Positions 8,245 through 16,135 of a DNA stretch of 64,000 bases are shown here, one piece after another; within the stretch, counting starts at the first letter, position 1; every line of letters starts with the position of its first letter. Where the stretch lies: NCBI RefSeq assembly GCF_009852415.1, contig NZ_WOXS01000002.1, positions 5,186,001 through 5,250,000 on the forward strand, given 5' to 3'. Below the pieces are notes generated by a model. The model was not told the origin of the DNA. It saw only the letters and a list, made by a program, of their open reading frames with translations, and made no database searches. Source of the stretch: Streptomyces sp. Tu 3180. GTDB lineage: Bacteria; Actinomycetota; Actinomycetes; Streptomycetales; Streptomycetaceae. A program made the position numbers and the translations under genes.

Positions 8245-8256
8245 CTACGCGCGTAG
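8245..8256. promoter_or_regulatory. CTACGCGCGTAG operator and promoter of add
   Basis: Perfect 12-bp palindrome CTACGCGCGTAG, 17 bp before the add start. A -10-like TAGAGT (8261-8266) follows it and is separated from the ATG by exactly 6 nt, suggesting a leaderless transcript. The identical palindrome precedes deoC (19952-19963) and the purine nucleoside phosphorylase gene (23833-23844), so it is very likely the binding site of a common repressor. An AGGAG at 8255-8259 overlaps the site but is 13 nt from the ATG. Confidence 0.8.
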
Positions 8257-8272
8257 GAGTTAGAGTGCGGAA

Positions 8273-9430
8273 ATGACCAGCCAGACCATCGCGAACACCC
8301 CGACCACGGACCAGATCCGCCGGGCGCCCAAGGTTCTGCTGCACGACCACCTCGACGGCGGACTGCGCCCCGGCACCGTCGTCGACCTGGCCCGGGAGAC
8401 CGGCTACACCGGCCTGCCCGCGACCGACCCCGACAAGCTCGCCCTCTGGTTCCACCAGGCCGCCGACTCCGGTTCCCTGGAGCGGTACCTCGAGACGTTC
8501 TCGCACACCGTCGGGGTCATGCAGACCCGCGAGGCGCTCGTCCGGGTCGCCGCCGAGTGCGCCGAGGACCTCGCCGAGGACGGCGTCGTCTACGCCGAGG
8601 TGCGCTACGCCCCCGAGCAGCACCTGGAGGGCGGGCTGACCCTCGAACAGGTCGTCGAGGCGGTCAACGAGGGCTTCCGCCAGGGGGAGCGGCGCGCGAA
8701 GGAGAACGGCCACCGCATCCGCGTCGGCGCCCTGCTCACCGCCATGCGGCACGCCGCCCGCGCCCTGGAGATCGCCGAACTCGCCAACCGCTACCGGGAC
8801 CTGGGTGTCGTCGGCTTCGACATCGCGGGCGCCGAGGCCGGTTACCCGCCCACCCGGCACCTCGACGCCTTCGAGTACCTCAAGCGGGAGAACAACCACT
8901 TCACCATCCACGCCGGCGAGGCCTTCGGACTGCCGTCCATCTGGCAGGCGCTGCAGTGGTGCGGCGCCGACCGGCTCGGGCACGGGGTGCGCATCATCGA
9001 CGACATCCACGTCCGCGACGACGGCACGGTGGAGCTCGGCCGGCTCGCCTCCTACGTCCGGGACAAGCGCGTCCCGCTGGAACTGTGCCCCAGCTCCAAC
9101 CTCCAGACCGGCGCGGCCGCCTCGTACGCCGAGCACCCCATCGGGCTGCTGCGGCGGCTGCACTTCCGGGCGACGGTGAACACCGACAACCGCCTCATGT
9201 CCCACACCTCCATGAGCCGGGAATTCGAGCACCTCGTCGACGCGTTCGGTTACACGCTCGACGACATGCAGTGGTTCTCCGTCAATGCGATGAAATCAGC
9301 GTTCATTCCTTTCGATGAACGACTGGCCATGATCAATGACGTCATCAAGCCCGGATACGCCGAACTGAAATCCGAGTGGCTTTTCCGGCAGACCGCTTCC
9401 ACCAGCGGTTCTGTGAAACCGGGGGACTGA
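8273..9430 (+). CDS. add: Adenosine deaminase
   Basis: Cytoplasmic zinc hydrolase converting adenosine and deoxyadenosine to inosine and deoxyinosine. The 385-residue protein carries metal ligands in HDHLDGGL (His24, His26), the HAGE motif (near residue 211) that binds metal and protonates substrate, DRLGHGVRI, and NTDNRLMS, which holds the conserved Asp pair region. Length and motifs match actinobacterial adenosine deaminases. It is transcribed alone, with the CTACGCGCGTAG operator immediately upstream. Its product inosine is a substrate of the purine nucleoside phosphorylase encoded at 22985-23808, which shares the same operator. The GC content falls noticeably over the last ~150 bp of the gene, with A/T-ending codons, unlike its neighbours. 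Confidence 0.96.
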   Translation: MTSQTIANTPTTDQIRRAPKVLLHDHLDGGLRPGTVVDLARETGYTGLPATDPDKLALWFHQAADSGSLERYLETFSHTVGVMQTREALVRVAAECAEDLAEDGVVYAEVRYAPEQHLEGGLTLEQVVEAVNEGFRQGERRAKENGHRIRVGALLTAMRHAARALEIAELANRYRDLGVVGFDIAGAEAGYPPTRHLDAFEYLKRENNHFTIHAGEAFGLPSIWQALQWCGADRLGHGVRIIDDIHVRDDGTVELGRLASYVRDKRVPLELCPSSNLQTGAAASYAEHPIGLLRRLHFRATVNTDNRLMSHTSMSREFEHLVDAFGYTLDDMQWFSVNAMKSAFIPFDERLAMINDVIKPGYAELKSEWLFRQTASTSGSVKPGD

Positions 9431-9572
9431 CCGGGACACGCACGGGCGGGGAGAGGTGCGGACGGTGTTCACATTCTGTCCGCATTTCCGTGTTTGCGGC
9501 GGGAGGCGGCGCGTGTCTACGGTCGCAGGACCGCTCATCACCTCCCCGTACCCCATGTCGAGGACGCATTTC

Positions 9573-9848
9573 ATGAAGCAGTCTGCTGCCAAGACCCTCG
9601 GTGCCGCCGCTCTCGGCGCCGCCTTCGCCGCGGCCGGCGCCGGCGCCGCGAACGCGGCCCCGGTCGTCCCGGACGCCGCTCCGGCCCTGGACTCCGTCAC
9701 CCGGGCCGTCCCGGCGGGGGACCTCTCCGGCGCGCTGCCGGCCGAGCAGCCGGCCGTCGGGGGACAGGCCGCCGGCCTGCTCGGCGGCCTGCCGCTGGAG
9801 GGGGTCCCCACGCAGGGCTCCAACATCAACGGGATCCCGCTCGGCTGA
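9573..9848 (+). CDS. Small secreted Ala/Gly/Pro-rich protein
   Basis: A 91-residue protein with a classical Sec signal peptide: Lys near the start (MKQSAAKT), a hydrophobic alanine/glycine core, and an ANA|AP-like cleavage site near residue 29. The mature part is short and low in complexity (GDLSGALPAEQPAVGG..., ending GSNINGIPLG) with no known domain. GAGGACG lies ahead of ATG 9573. A secreted protein of similar style lies at 16136-16543. Function unknown; a cell-surface or spore-surface role is only a guess. A strong hairpin follows. Confidence 0.75.
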   Translation: MKQSAAKTLGAAALGAAFAAAGAGAANAAPVVPDAAPALDSVTRAVPAGDLSGALPAEQPAVGGQAAGLLGGLPLEGVPTQGSNINGIPLG

Positions 9849-9870
9849 CCCGGCCGGACGGACACGTCGC

Positions 9871-9904
9871 CGACGGGGCGCCCCGGACTCGGGGCGCCCC
9901 GTCG
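9871..9904. terminator. Bidirectional terminator
   Basis: CGACGGGGCGCCCC (9871-9884) pairs perfectly over 14 bp with 9891-9904 around a GGACTC loop. It sits between the convergent secreted-protein gene and the PspC gene and can serve both. Confidence 0.85.
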
Positions 9905-9929
9905 GCGTCCTCGGGGGAGGTCCCGCGTC

Positions 9930-10130
9930 CTACCAGGCCGTGCGCGTCCTGCCTTCCGAGGGCAGCAGGACCCACAGCGCGGCGTACAGCAGGAACTGCG
10001 GGCCCGGGAGCAGGCACGACGCCAGGAAGATCACCCGCATCGTGGTCGCGGAGGTGCCGAAGCGCCGGGCCAGCGCGGCGCACACTCCGCCGATCATGCG
10101 GTTGTCGGTGGGGCGGACGGGGCGGCTCAT
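9930..10130 (-). CDS. PspC domain membrane protein
   Basis: A 66-residue protein consisting of little more than a PspC domain. It has the family pattern DNRMIGGVCAALARRFGTSATTMRVIF followed by one strong hydrophobic segment (FLASCLLPGPQFLLYAALWVLL). PspC proteins take part in envelope-stress sensing; in actinobacteria such short versions are common and their partners are unclear. Start ATG 10130 is supported by AGGAG in the upstream sequence on this strand (CCGAGGAGTCACG). It is probably transcribed behind or separately from the VanZ gene, 59 bp upstream. Confidence 0.88.
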   Translation of the reverse strand: MSRPVRPTDNRMIGGVCAALARRFGTSATTMRVIFLASCLLPGPQFLLYAALWVLLPSEGRTRTAW

Positions 10131-10189
10131 CGTGACTCCTCGGTGGTGGTGCGAGGCCTCCCGGCCGGCTGCCTCGTCTGCACTCCACG

Positions 10190-10771
10190 TTACGGAGACG
10201 AAGGGGGCAAAGCGTCACTCCACGGGGCGATCCCGACCCTGGGAATCGTCGGGGTCCGCCCCTGAGCCGGCTCCTCCCCGCGCACGGCCGTGACGGACCG
10301 CCGCTCCGCCCGGCGGCGCAGCCGGGCACGGCCCGCGGGCACCACGAGGGCGTGCGCGAGCGCCGCGCCCGCGGTGTTCAGCAGCAGCGAGTCGACGTCC
10401 ACGACCTGACCGGGCACCACGGTCTGCAGCATCTCGATGGACAGCGACAGCAGGGCGGTCGCGGCCATGGTGCGGATCAGCGAACCCAGCGGCGACACGG
10501 TCAGCCGGCCCCCGGCCATCGGCAGCAGCACGCCCAGCGGCGCGAGCAGCGCCAGCCCCTCGCCGACCCGGCGGACCCCCGCCGTCCAGCCCAGCGCGAA
10601 GTCGGCCCGGATGCCGTCGAAGGGACGCAGGTTGGCGGGCATCACCCAGGGGACGTCCAGGGGGCGCAGCGTGAAGCAGGCGACGAACGTGAGATACGCG
10701 GCCAGGAGGAGACCTCCCGTCACACGGATGCGGATCGCGGCGGTGCCGCCGATGGGGCCTTGACGCTGCAC
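10190..10771 (-). CDS. VanZ family membrane protein
   Basis: A 193-residue integral membrane protein of the VanZ-like family, whose founding member contributes to teicoplanin resistance in enterococci; roles in actinobacteria are unproven. Four or five hydrophobic segments are visible (GLLLAAYLTFVACFTL, GLALLAPLGVLLPM, SLIRTMAATALLSLSIEMLQ, LLLNTAGAALAHALVV). Diagnostic features are ASN/N-rich LRPFDG near the first loop, SIEMLQ, and RVVDVDSLLLNTAGA-like VDVDSLLLNTAGAALAH. Start GTG 10771 has an AGGGGG site directly upstream. The C-terminal 40 residues are charged and cytoplasmic. Upstream lies 236 bp of very GGCCC-rich non-coding DNA and then the MITE. Confidence 0.88.
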   Translation of the reverse strand: MQRQGPIGGTAAIRIRVTGGLLLAAYLTFVACFTLRPLDVPWVMPANLRPFDGIRADFALGWTAGVRRVGEGLALLAPLGVLLPMAGGRLTVSPLGSLIRTMAATALLSLSIEMLQTVVPGQVVDVDSLLLNTAGAALAHALVVPAGRARLRRRAERRSVTAVRGEEPAQGRTPTIPRVGIAPWSDALPPSSP

Positions 10772-11007
10772 GCCCCCCTAGACGCGGCGTCCGGCGGGAT
10801 CGGTTCCGGGATGTCACCCCTTCACCGGGTGAGGCATGTGCCACAACCCGGCGCACCGCCCCGGCCCGCTCCCGGGGCCTCCCGTCCGGGCCGCGCCGGA
10901 CCCCGCCGCCGGACCGGGCCCGGGCGGGCCGGGTCCGTGCAGGCCCGAGCAGGCCCGGTCCGAGCAGGTCCGGTCGGACCCGGCCCGGTCCGGCCCGGGC
11001 GAAGGAC

Positions 11008-11200
11008 CCTAGGGGGTGTCGTTTGGATCCTGCCGGGGCCGCGGGGCCCGGCACGCGCATCTGCGGCGTTGTCGTCGGTTGCCGGGGCTCCGCCCTGGCA
11101 CCCTCCTCCGCCTTGCGTCCGCACGCACCAGACCCCGCTCGGGTCGGTCCACAGGGCACCGTTGCCCGGAGCCGGCCCGATCCGAACGACACCCCCTAGG
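11008..11200. mobile_element. MITE-like element with 17-bp terminal inverted repeats and CTAG duplication
   Basis: The left end GGGGTGTCGTTTGGATC (11013-11029) and right end GATCCGAACGACACCCC (11179-11195) are inverted repeats with one mismatch. Both are flanked by CTAG (11009-11012 and 11196-11199), consistent with a 4-bp target duplication of the YTAR kind used by IS5-type elements. The 183-bp interior has no transposase ORF, so this is a non-autonomous element. Its right CTAG contains the stop codon of the adjacent lipoprotein gene. Between it and the VanZ gene (10772-11007) is GGCCCG-rich degenerate repeat sequence with no gene that I can support. Confidence 0.75.
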
Positions 11201-11819
11201 CGGCCTCCGCCGAGGGGGGTTTCACGCTGCCCGGACGGGTCCGGACCTCGTCCGTGCACTTGTAGCGCCGCGGCGGGGCCTCGTCGGGGCCGCCCAGGAT
11301 GACCGAACCGTCGCCCTCGGCCGCCGCCGAGTCGGAGAAGGTGCACACGATCTGCCCGAGCGCGGAGGAGGCGAGGCTCCCGGGCGCGGTGCTCAGCCGC
11401 AGCGCGTCCTCGGGGTCGCCCGGCCGGGGACCGCTCACGGTCGTCCCGCCGCGCACGCTCGTCGTGTAGCCGGCCTCCTTCTCGGCGGCCGACGGCGACG
11501 CCGAGAGCTCGTCCAGCAGCCCCTGCGCCACCACCACGCGCCGCCCGGCGTCCGTCGCCCCGTCCGGCACCCGCACCGTCCGGTCGACGGCCACCAGCGA
11601 CGAACCGCACAGCAGGAACACCTGCACCTGCAGCCCCCGCGCCGCCTGCTCCGAGGCGTTCGGTTCGGCCAGCGAGCAGCGCACCCGCGAGGGCGCCGGG
11701 CCGAAGTCGGTCGGCACCTCCGTGGCCCGTATCCCGCACCCGGCGAGCAGGGCGGCGCCGAGCGCGGTGGCGGCGAGCACCCCCGGCAGACAGCGTACGG
11801 TCGTCCGTCGTGTGTTCAT
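11196..11819 (-). CDS. Lipoprotein of the afsQ operon
   Basis: A 207-residue secreted lipoprotein. It has a signal peptide with arginines, a hydrophobic stretch (VLAATALGAALLAGC) and the lipobox LLAG|C at about residue 28. The mature part resembles the GerMN-type domain seen in actinobacterial lipoproteins linked to sensor kinases (FLLCGSSLVAVDRTVRVPDG, LLDELSASPSAAEKEAGYTT), as in LpqB-like proteins (moderate confidence). The ATG overlaps the afsQ2 stop as TGATG, so it is translationally coupled to the kinase. By position it corresponds to the lipoprotein that accompanies afsQ1-afsQ2 in S. coelicolor, possibly an accessory sensor. Its stop codon lies inside the CTAG at the edge of the MITE. 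Confidence 0.88.
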   Translation of the reverse strand: MNTRRTTVRCLPGVLAATALGAALLAGCGIRATEVPTDFGPAPSRVRCSLAEPNASEQAARGLQVQVFLLCGSSLVAVDRTVRVPDGATDAGRRVVVAQGLLDELSASPSAAEKEAGYTTSVRGGTTVSGPRPGDPEDALRLSTAPGSLASSALGQIVCTFSDSAAAEGDGSVILGGPDEAPPRRYKCTDEVRTRPGSVKPPSAEAA

Positions 11820-13486
11820 CAGGCGTCCCCCTCGGCACCCTCGCCCCGGGCGCCGCCGGTCTTCCCGGAAGGACTCCCCTCGTCCTCCCGCGCGTCCTCC
11901 GCCTCCGCGTCCCGTTCCGTCGGCGCGGACACGTCCCGCGGCAACCGCAGGGTGAACACCGCGCCGCCCTCGGGCGAGTTGGCCGCGGTGATCTCACCGC
12001 CGTGGATGTGGGCGTTCTCCAGCGCGATGGACAGGCCCAGACCGCTGCCCTCGGAACGCGGCCGGGACGCGCTGGCCTTGTAGAAGCGGTCGAAGACGTG
12101 CGGCAGGACGTCCTCGGGGATGCCGGGCCCGTGGTCCCGCACCTCGATGACCACCGCGCCCGCCCCCGCGGCACCCTCCGTGTCCTCCGTGCCCTCCGCG
12201 CCGTCGGGGAGCTCCCGCACCGACACCCGCACCGGCGAGCCGCCGTGCTTGAGCGCGTTGCCGATGAGGTTGGCCAGGATCACGTCCAGCCGGCGCGGGT
12301 CGATCCGGGCGTGGATGCCGCGCTCGGCGTCCAGCTCGACCGCGTCCAGCCAGGCGCGCGCGTCGATGCAGGCGGTGATCTGGTCGGCGACGTCGACGTC
12401 GTCGAGGACCAGGCGGGCGGTGCCCGCGTCGAAGCGGGTGACCTCCATCAGGTTCTCGACCAGGTCGTTCAGCCGCCGCGTCTCGCTGATCACGAGCCGT
12501 ACGGCCGGTTCGATCATCGGGTCGAAGCCGCCGCCCTCGAACTCCAGCTCCTCCTCCAGGACTTCGGTCACGGCCGTGATCGCGGTGAGCGGGGTGCGCA
12601 GCTCGTGGCTCATGTCCGCCACGAACCGGCGGGACGCCTCGTCCCGGGCGGCCATGTCGGCCACCCGCTTCTCCAGCGCCTCGGCGGCCTTGTTGAACGT
12701 CCGCGACAGATCGGCCAGTTCGTCCGTCCCCGACACCCTGAGCCGGGTGTCCAGCTTGCCCTCGCCGAGCCGCCGGGCGGCCGCCCCGAGCCGCTGCACC
12801 GGCTTCAGCACGGTCGTGGCCAGGGCCTGTGCGAGCAGCGCGGAGCCGATCAGCGCGAGACCGGTGGCGATCCCCAGCGACCAGGCCAGCGAGTTGAGGT
12901 CCTTGGCCTCGGGCTCCAGCGACTTCAGCATGTAGCCGGTCGGCCCGCCGCCGATCAGCCGTGTCCCCGCCACCAGGTACGGGGTGTCGCCGTCGACGAT
13001 CCGCTGCCAGTACAGGTGGTACGCGTACTCGTTGTTCGAGGTGATCCTCTGCCGCTCGGTGACCGCCTCGCGCAGCGACGCCGGGACGTCCCGCAGCGAG
13101 AAGCCGTTCAGCCCGCCCGAGCTGCCGTACACGGTCCGGCCCTCGGGGTCGTCGGCGACGAGCAGCACGGTGAAGCGCTGGCTGCTGTTCGCCATCTGGT
13201 CCGCGGTGTGCTGCAGCTCGTCCTGTGTCGGGTGCTCGGGCAGCGCGCCCGCCCGGTTCTGCATCTCCTGCTCGAAGCCGCGCAGCACCGCGTCCTGGGC
13301 GCGGGTGAGCACGGCCTCGCGGTTGAGCCAGTACGCGATCCCGGACGCGGACACCGCGGCGGTGAGCGCCACCAGTCCGAAGACGACCACCAGCCGCAGG
13401 CGCAGGCTCGTGAAGCGCAGCCGCGACCAGACTCCCCTGCGCGCCACGGACCAGCCGCGGGACCCCCCTTGGTGCTCCTGTGTCAC
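11819..13486 (-). CDS. afsQ2: Sensor histidine kinase AfsQ2
   Basis: Membrane sensor kinase of the AfsQ1/AfsQ2 two-component system, which in S. coelicolor affects antibiotic production and growth with nitrogen-rich supplements such as glutamate. The 555 residues comprise TM1 (LVVVFGLVALTAAVSASG), an extracellular sensor region, TM2 (SLGIATGLALIGSALLAQAL), a HAMP linker, the HisKA motif VADMSHELRTP with phospho-acceptor His294, and HATPase boxes (NLIGNALKHG, VRDHGPGIPE, GSGLGLSIA). The C-terminal ~45 residues are acidic and disordered. GTG 13486 overlaps the afsQ1 TGA as GTGA, so translation is coupled. The lipoprotein gene follows with a 1-nt overlap. Confidence 0.93.
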   Translation of the reverse strand: MTQEHQGGSRGWSVARRGVWSRLRFTSLRLRLVVVFGLVALTAAVSASGIAYWLNREAVLTRAQDAVLRGFEQEMQNRAGALPEHPTQDELQHTADQMANSSQRFTVLLVADDPEGRTVYGSSGGLNGFSLRDVPASLREAVTERQRITSNNEYAYHLYWQRIVDGDTPYLVAGTRLIGGGPTGYMLKSLEPEAKDLNSLAWSLGIATGLALIGSALLAQALATTVLKPVQRLGAAARRLGEGKLDTRLRVSGTDELADLSRTFNKAAEALEKRVADMAARDEASRRFVADMSHELRTPLTAITAVTEVLEEELEFEGGGFDPMIEPAVRLVISETRRLNDLVENLMEVTRFDAGTARLVLDDVDVADQITACIDARAWLDAVELDAERGIHARIDPRRLDVILANLIGNALKHGGSPVRVSVRELPDGAEGTEDTEGAAGAGAVVIEVRDHGPGIPEDVLPHVFDRFYKASASRPRSEGSGLGLSIALENAHIHGGEITAANSPEGGAVFTLRLPRDVSAPTERDAEAEDAREDEGSPSGKTGGARGEGAEGDA

Positions 13487-14178
13487 TGAGGCGGATCCAG
13501 CCGGTAGCCGACACCGCGCACGGTACGGATCAGCGTCGGGGACGACGGCACGTCCTCGACCTTGGCGCGCAGCCGCTGGACGCAGGCGTCCACCAGGCGC
13601 GAGTCGCCCAGGTAGTCGTGCTCCCACACCAGCCGCAGCAGCTGCTGCCGGGACAGCGCCTGGCCGGGACGCCGGCTGAGCTCGAGCAGCAGCCGCAGCT
13701 CGGTCGGCGTCAGCTGGAGGTCCTCGCCGTTCTTGGTCACCGTCATCGCCGCGCGGTCGATGACCAGGCTGCCGAAGGTCGCCGAGTCGCTGGACTCCCG
13801 CTCCCCGCGCCGCAGCACCGCCCGGATCCGGGCGTCCAGCACCCGGCCCTGCACCGGTTTGACGACGTAGTCGTCGGCGCCGGACTCCAGGCCGACCACG
13901 ACGTCGATGTCGTCGCTGCGCGCGGTCAGCAGGATGATCGGCAGCTGGTCCGTGCGCCGGATGCGCCGGCACACCTCGAACCCGTCGATGCCGGGCAGCA
14001 TCACGTCCAGCACGATCAGATCCGGCCGCTGCTCACGCAGCAGCTTCAGACCGTCCTCTCCGCTGGCAGCGGTCGCCACCCGGTGTCCCTGGCGCGTCAG
14101 GGAGAGCTCCAGGGCCGTACGGATGGCGTCGTCGTCCTCGATCAGCAACAGGGAAGGCACGGGCTCATTCTGGCCCAT
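13483..14178 (-). CDS. afsQ1: Response regulator AfsQ1
   Basis: OmpR/PhoB-type response regulator paired with AfsQ2; it binds DNA as a phosphorylated dimer and controls antibiotic, morphology and nitrogen-related genes in S. coelicolor. The receiver domain shows the acidic pocket (LLIEDDDAIR), phospho-acceptor Asp in IVLDVMLPG (Asp58 from this start, Asp52 in the usual 225-residue numbering), LLTA, and the lysine in YVVKP. The winged-helix effector domain ends in RTVRGVGYRLD. ATG 14178 is preceded by GGGGGG at good spacing; GTG 14160 gives the length I recall for the S. coelicolor protein. It diverges from sigQ, and the shared intergenic region holds an AfsQ1-type box. Confidence 0.95.
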   Translation of the reverse strand: MGQNEPVPSLLLIEDDDAIRTALELSLTRQGHRVATAASGEDGLKLLREQRPDLIVLDVMLPGIDGFEVCRRIRRTDQLPIILLTARSDDIDVVVGLESGADDYVVKPVQGRVLDARIRAVLRRGERESSDSATFGSLVIDRAAMTVTKNGEDLQLTPTELRLLLELSRRPGQALSRQQLLRLVWEHDYLGDSRLVDACVQRLRAKVEDVPSSPTLIRTVRGVGYRLDPPQ

Positions 14179-14276
14179 GGAGGCCCCCCTGTTCGACCCG
14201 TGGACGGCAGATGCCCGTTGGGCCCGCATACGGGGCCTACGTGCACCGACAGCCGTGAAGGACCTGTGTCCGCGCC

Positions 14277-14305
14277 GTGACCGACCTCTGTGACACGCCT
14301 GTGAC
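14277..14305. promoter_or_regulatory. AfsQ1-type binding site between afsQ1 and sigQ
   Basis: GTGAC at 14290-14294 and GTGAC at 14301-14305 are separated by 6 nt, matching the published AfsQ1 consensus GTnAC-n6-GTnAC exactly. A further GTGAC at 14277-14281 lies 8 nt upstream. The site is 97 bp before the sigQ start and 112 bp before afsQ1, fitting direct control of sigQ and possibly autoregulation. Confidence 0.8.
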
Positions 14306-14401
14306 AGTCGGCGGACACGGCCATGAAGTCCCCCGGGCAAGCTTTTCGACACGAGCAGGACGGCAAGCAGATCACCGGAAGTCCACGACGGGGGGCGCGA
14401 G

Positions 14402-15139
14402 ATGAACACGCTGCACGGCACCAGCACCAGCGCAGTGGTCACGCGTCTGCACGACGTGCACCGAGGTGGCGAGAAGTCCGGTGCCGTGAGCGGGCGGGGG
14501 TGCGCTCGCGGCACCGGGCGTCAGCACACCGGGTTCATGACGGTGGTTGACGCGCCCAGGGGGGAGACGCACGGGGGAAGCGCGTACGGGGAGGACCCGG
14601 GGGAGCGCCGCTCGCTGTCGGAGGCGGAGTTCACCGCCTACGTCCAGGAGCGCCGCGCCTCCCTGTACGCCACCGCCTACCACCTGACCGGCGACCGCTT
14701 CGAGGCCGAGGACCTGCTGCAGAGCGCGCTGTTCTCGACCTACCGGGCGTGGGACCGGATCAGCGACAAGGCGGCGGTCGGCGGCTACCTGCGCCGCACC
14801 ATGACCAACCTGCACATCAGCGCGTGGCGCCGCCGCAAGCTGAACGAGTACCCGACCGAGGAACTGCCGGAGACGGCCGGCGACACGGACGCGATGCGCG
14901 GCACCGAGCTGCGCGCGGTCCTGTGGCAGGCGCTGGCCCGGCTGCCCGAGCTCCAGCGCACGATGCTGGTCCTGCGCTACTACGAGGGCCGCACGGACCC
15001 GGAGATCGCGGAGATCCTCGACATCAGCGTCGGCACGGTGAAGTCCAGCATCTGGCGGTCGCTCCGCCGGCTGCGGGAGGACGAGGTCCTCAACCTCGGC
15101 CGTGACGAGGAGAACGCCTTCGGCGAACTGGTCGCCTGA
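14402..15139 (+). CDS. sigQ: ECF-type sigma factor SigQ
   Basis: SigE/SigQ-type ECF sigma factor of 245 residues, encoded divergently from afsQ1. In S. coelicolor sigQ is a direct AfsQ1 target and opposes the effect of the two-component system on antibiotic production. Region 2 is seen at LYATAYHLTGDRFEAEDLLQ and AVGGYLRRTMTNLHISAWRR, and region 4 at LPELQRTMLVLRYYEGRTDPEIAEIL then SVGTVKSSIWRSLRRL. The first ~70 residues are low in complexity and unlike a sigma domain; ATG 14402 has GGGGGG upstream, but an internal start (for example ATG 14537) is conceivable. A G-rich tract follows the stop codon. Confidence 0.93.
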   Translation: MNTLHGTSTSAVVTRLHDVHRGGEKSGAVSGRGCARGTGRQHTGFMTVVDAPRGETHGGSAYGEDPGERRSLSEAEFTAYVQERRASLYATAYHLTGDRFEAEDLLQSALFSTYRAWDRISDKAAVGGYLRRTMTNLHISAWRRRKLNEYPTEELPETAGDTDAMRGTELRAVLWQALARLPELQRTMLVLRYYEGRTDPEIAEILDISVGTVKSSIWRSLRRLREDEVLNLGRDEENAFGELVA

Positions 15140-15144
15140 AGGTT

Positions 15145-15304
15145 CGGGGGGACCGCGGGGCCGCCGGGGGGCGTCACCGCGGAAACGGGGAACGGGGGCC
15201 GGAGGGGGAGCAACAAAAGGGGGTCACGGGGGGACCCCGGGGGGCCACGGGGGTCACGGGGGATCCACGGGGGAGCGAAGGAGCGGGACTGGAGGACCGG
15301 GGGG
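15145..15304 (+). repeat. G-run cluster downstream of sigQ
   Basis: About ten runs of four to six guanines occur within 160 bp, with degenerate units of the form CACGGGGG(T/A) (for example GGGGGTCACGGGGGGACC and CCACGGGGGTCACGGGGG). Such spacing could form G-quadruplexes on the plus strand or in the sigQ 3' RNA. No coding region is supported here, and the convergent uridine kinase gene ends at 15366. Confidence 0.6.
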
Positions 15305-15365
15305 TCCGTCCGGTCCCGCTTTCGCGTGCGCGCGCCGCCGCCGCTGTCGCCGCTGCCGCCGTCGG

Positions 15366-16007
15366 TCAGGCGGACGCGGTGGTGCCGGTCGCGGCGAGTC
15401 CGCCGACCGCCGCGGCCGCCAGGCGGCCCAGCGCCTCGTCCCGGTCGCAGGCGTACGCGCCCAGCGCCGTCTGGCGGGAGACGATCGACCGCTCCAGCCG
15501 CATCAGCCGCCAGCCGCGGCGCAGCAGGAACGGCACCGACTTGCGGCCCTCCTTGAGGTCCCGCAGGAAGCGCCGGCGGAAGGTCGTCACCGGGCCGCGG
15601 CTCAGGCACAGCGCGTCGGCCAGCACCCCCAGCTCACGGCAGCGGGTGACGATCTCCGCGGCGAAGACGCCCTCCGCGATGAACAGCGGGGCGGTGCCGA
15701 TGTCGACGGTCCCCTCACCCGTGCGGGCGCTGAGCGAGATGTCGTAGACGGGGACCTGGGTACGGCCCGTGCGGCACAGCCGGTCGATCGCGGCGAGGGC
15801 GGCCTCCGCGTCCCAGGAGCCGGGATGGTCCCAGTCGATGTCGGAGCTGCCCGCCACGAGCGGGAGCGCCGGGTCGTCGCCCTCCTTGTAGAAGTCGTCG
15901 AGGCGCAGCACCGGAAGACCGGAGCGGGCCGCGAGGAGGGACTTGCCGGAGCCGGAGGGGCCGCAGAGCAGCACGACTCGCGCGGATACGGGCGACTGGG
16001 AACTCAC
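15366..16007 (-). CDS. udk: Uridine kinase family protein
   Basis: P-loop kinase of 213 residues resembling uridine/cytidine kinases, which phosphorylate uridine to UMP using a nucleoside triphosphate. Visible elements are Walker A GPSGSGKS (near residue 17), LRLDDFYK with the catalytic-base aspartate region, DWDHPGSWD for substrate binding, VPVYDISLSART, APLFIAEGVFAAE, and the lid arginines in FRRRFLRDLKEGRK. GTG 16007 begins just before the first strand; no strong Shine-Dalgarno site is visible. Its place in a region full of nucleoside-salvage genes supports the call, though actinobacterial members of this subgroup have not all been shown to use uridine, so the symbol is tentative. Confidence 0.82.
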   Translation of the reverse strand: MSSQSPVSARVVLLCGPSGSGKSLLAARSGLPVLRLDDFYKEGDDPALPLVAGSSDIDWDHPGSWDAEAALAAIDRLCRTGRTQVPVYDISLSARTGEGTVDIGTAPLFIAEGVFAAEIVTRCRELGVLADALCLSRGPVTTFRRRFLRDLKEGRKSVPFLLRRGWRLMRLERSIVSRQTALGAYACDRDEALGRLAAAAVGGLAATGTTASA

Positions 16008-16060
16008 GGGACACCAGTGTGAGGCATCGATCGGGCGGGGGACGACCCCGCGTTCCGGCT

Positions 16061-16090
16061 TTGAAGCGCGCGTCACACGTCCACTACGCT
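16061..16090 (+). promoter_or_regulatory. Promoter of the secreted protein gene
   Basis: -35 TTGAAG (16061-16066) and -10 TACGCT (16085-16090) are spaced by 18 bp, a good match to the housekeeping sigma (HrdB) consensus. The start codon is at 16136 with AGAGGTGG ahead of it. Confidence 0.6.
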
Positions 16091-16135
16091 GCGCGTCGGT
16101 CCGACTACCCGGTGAAGGCAAGAGGTGGCAGAGCG

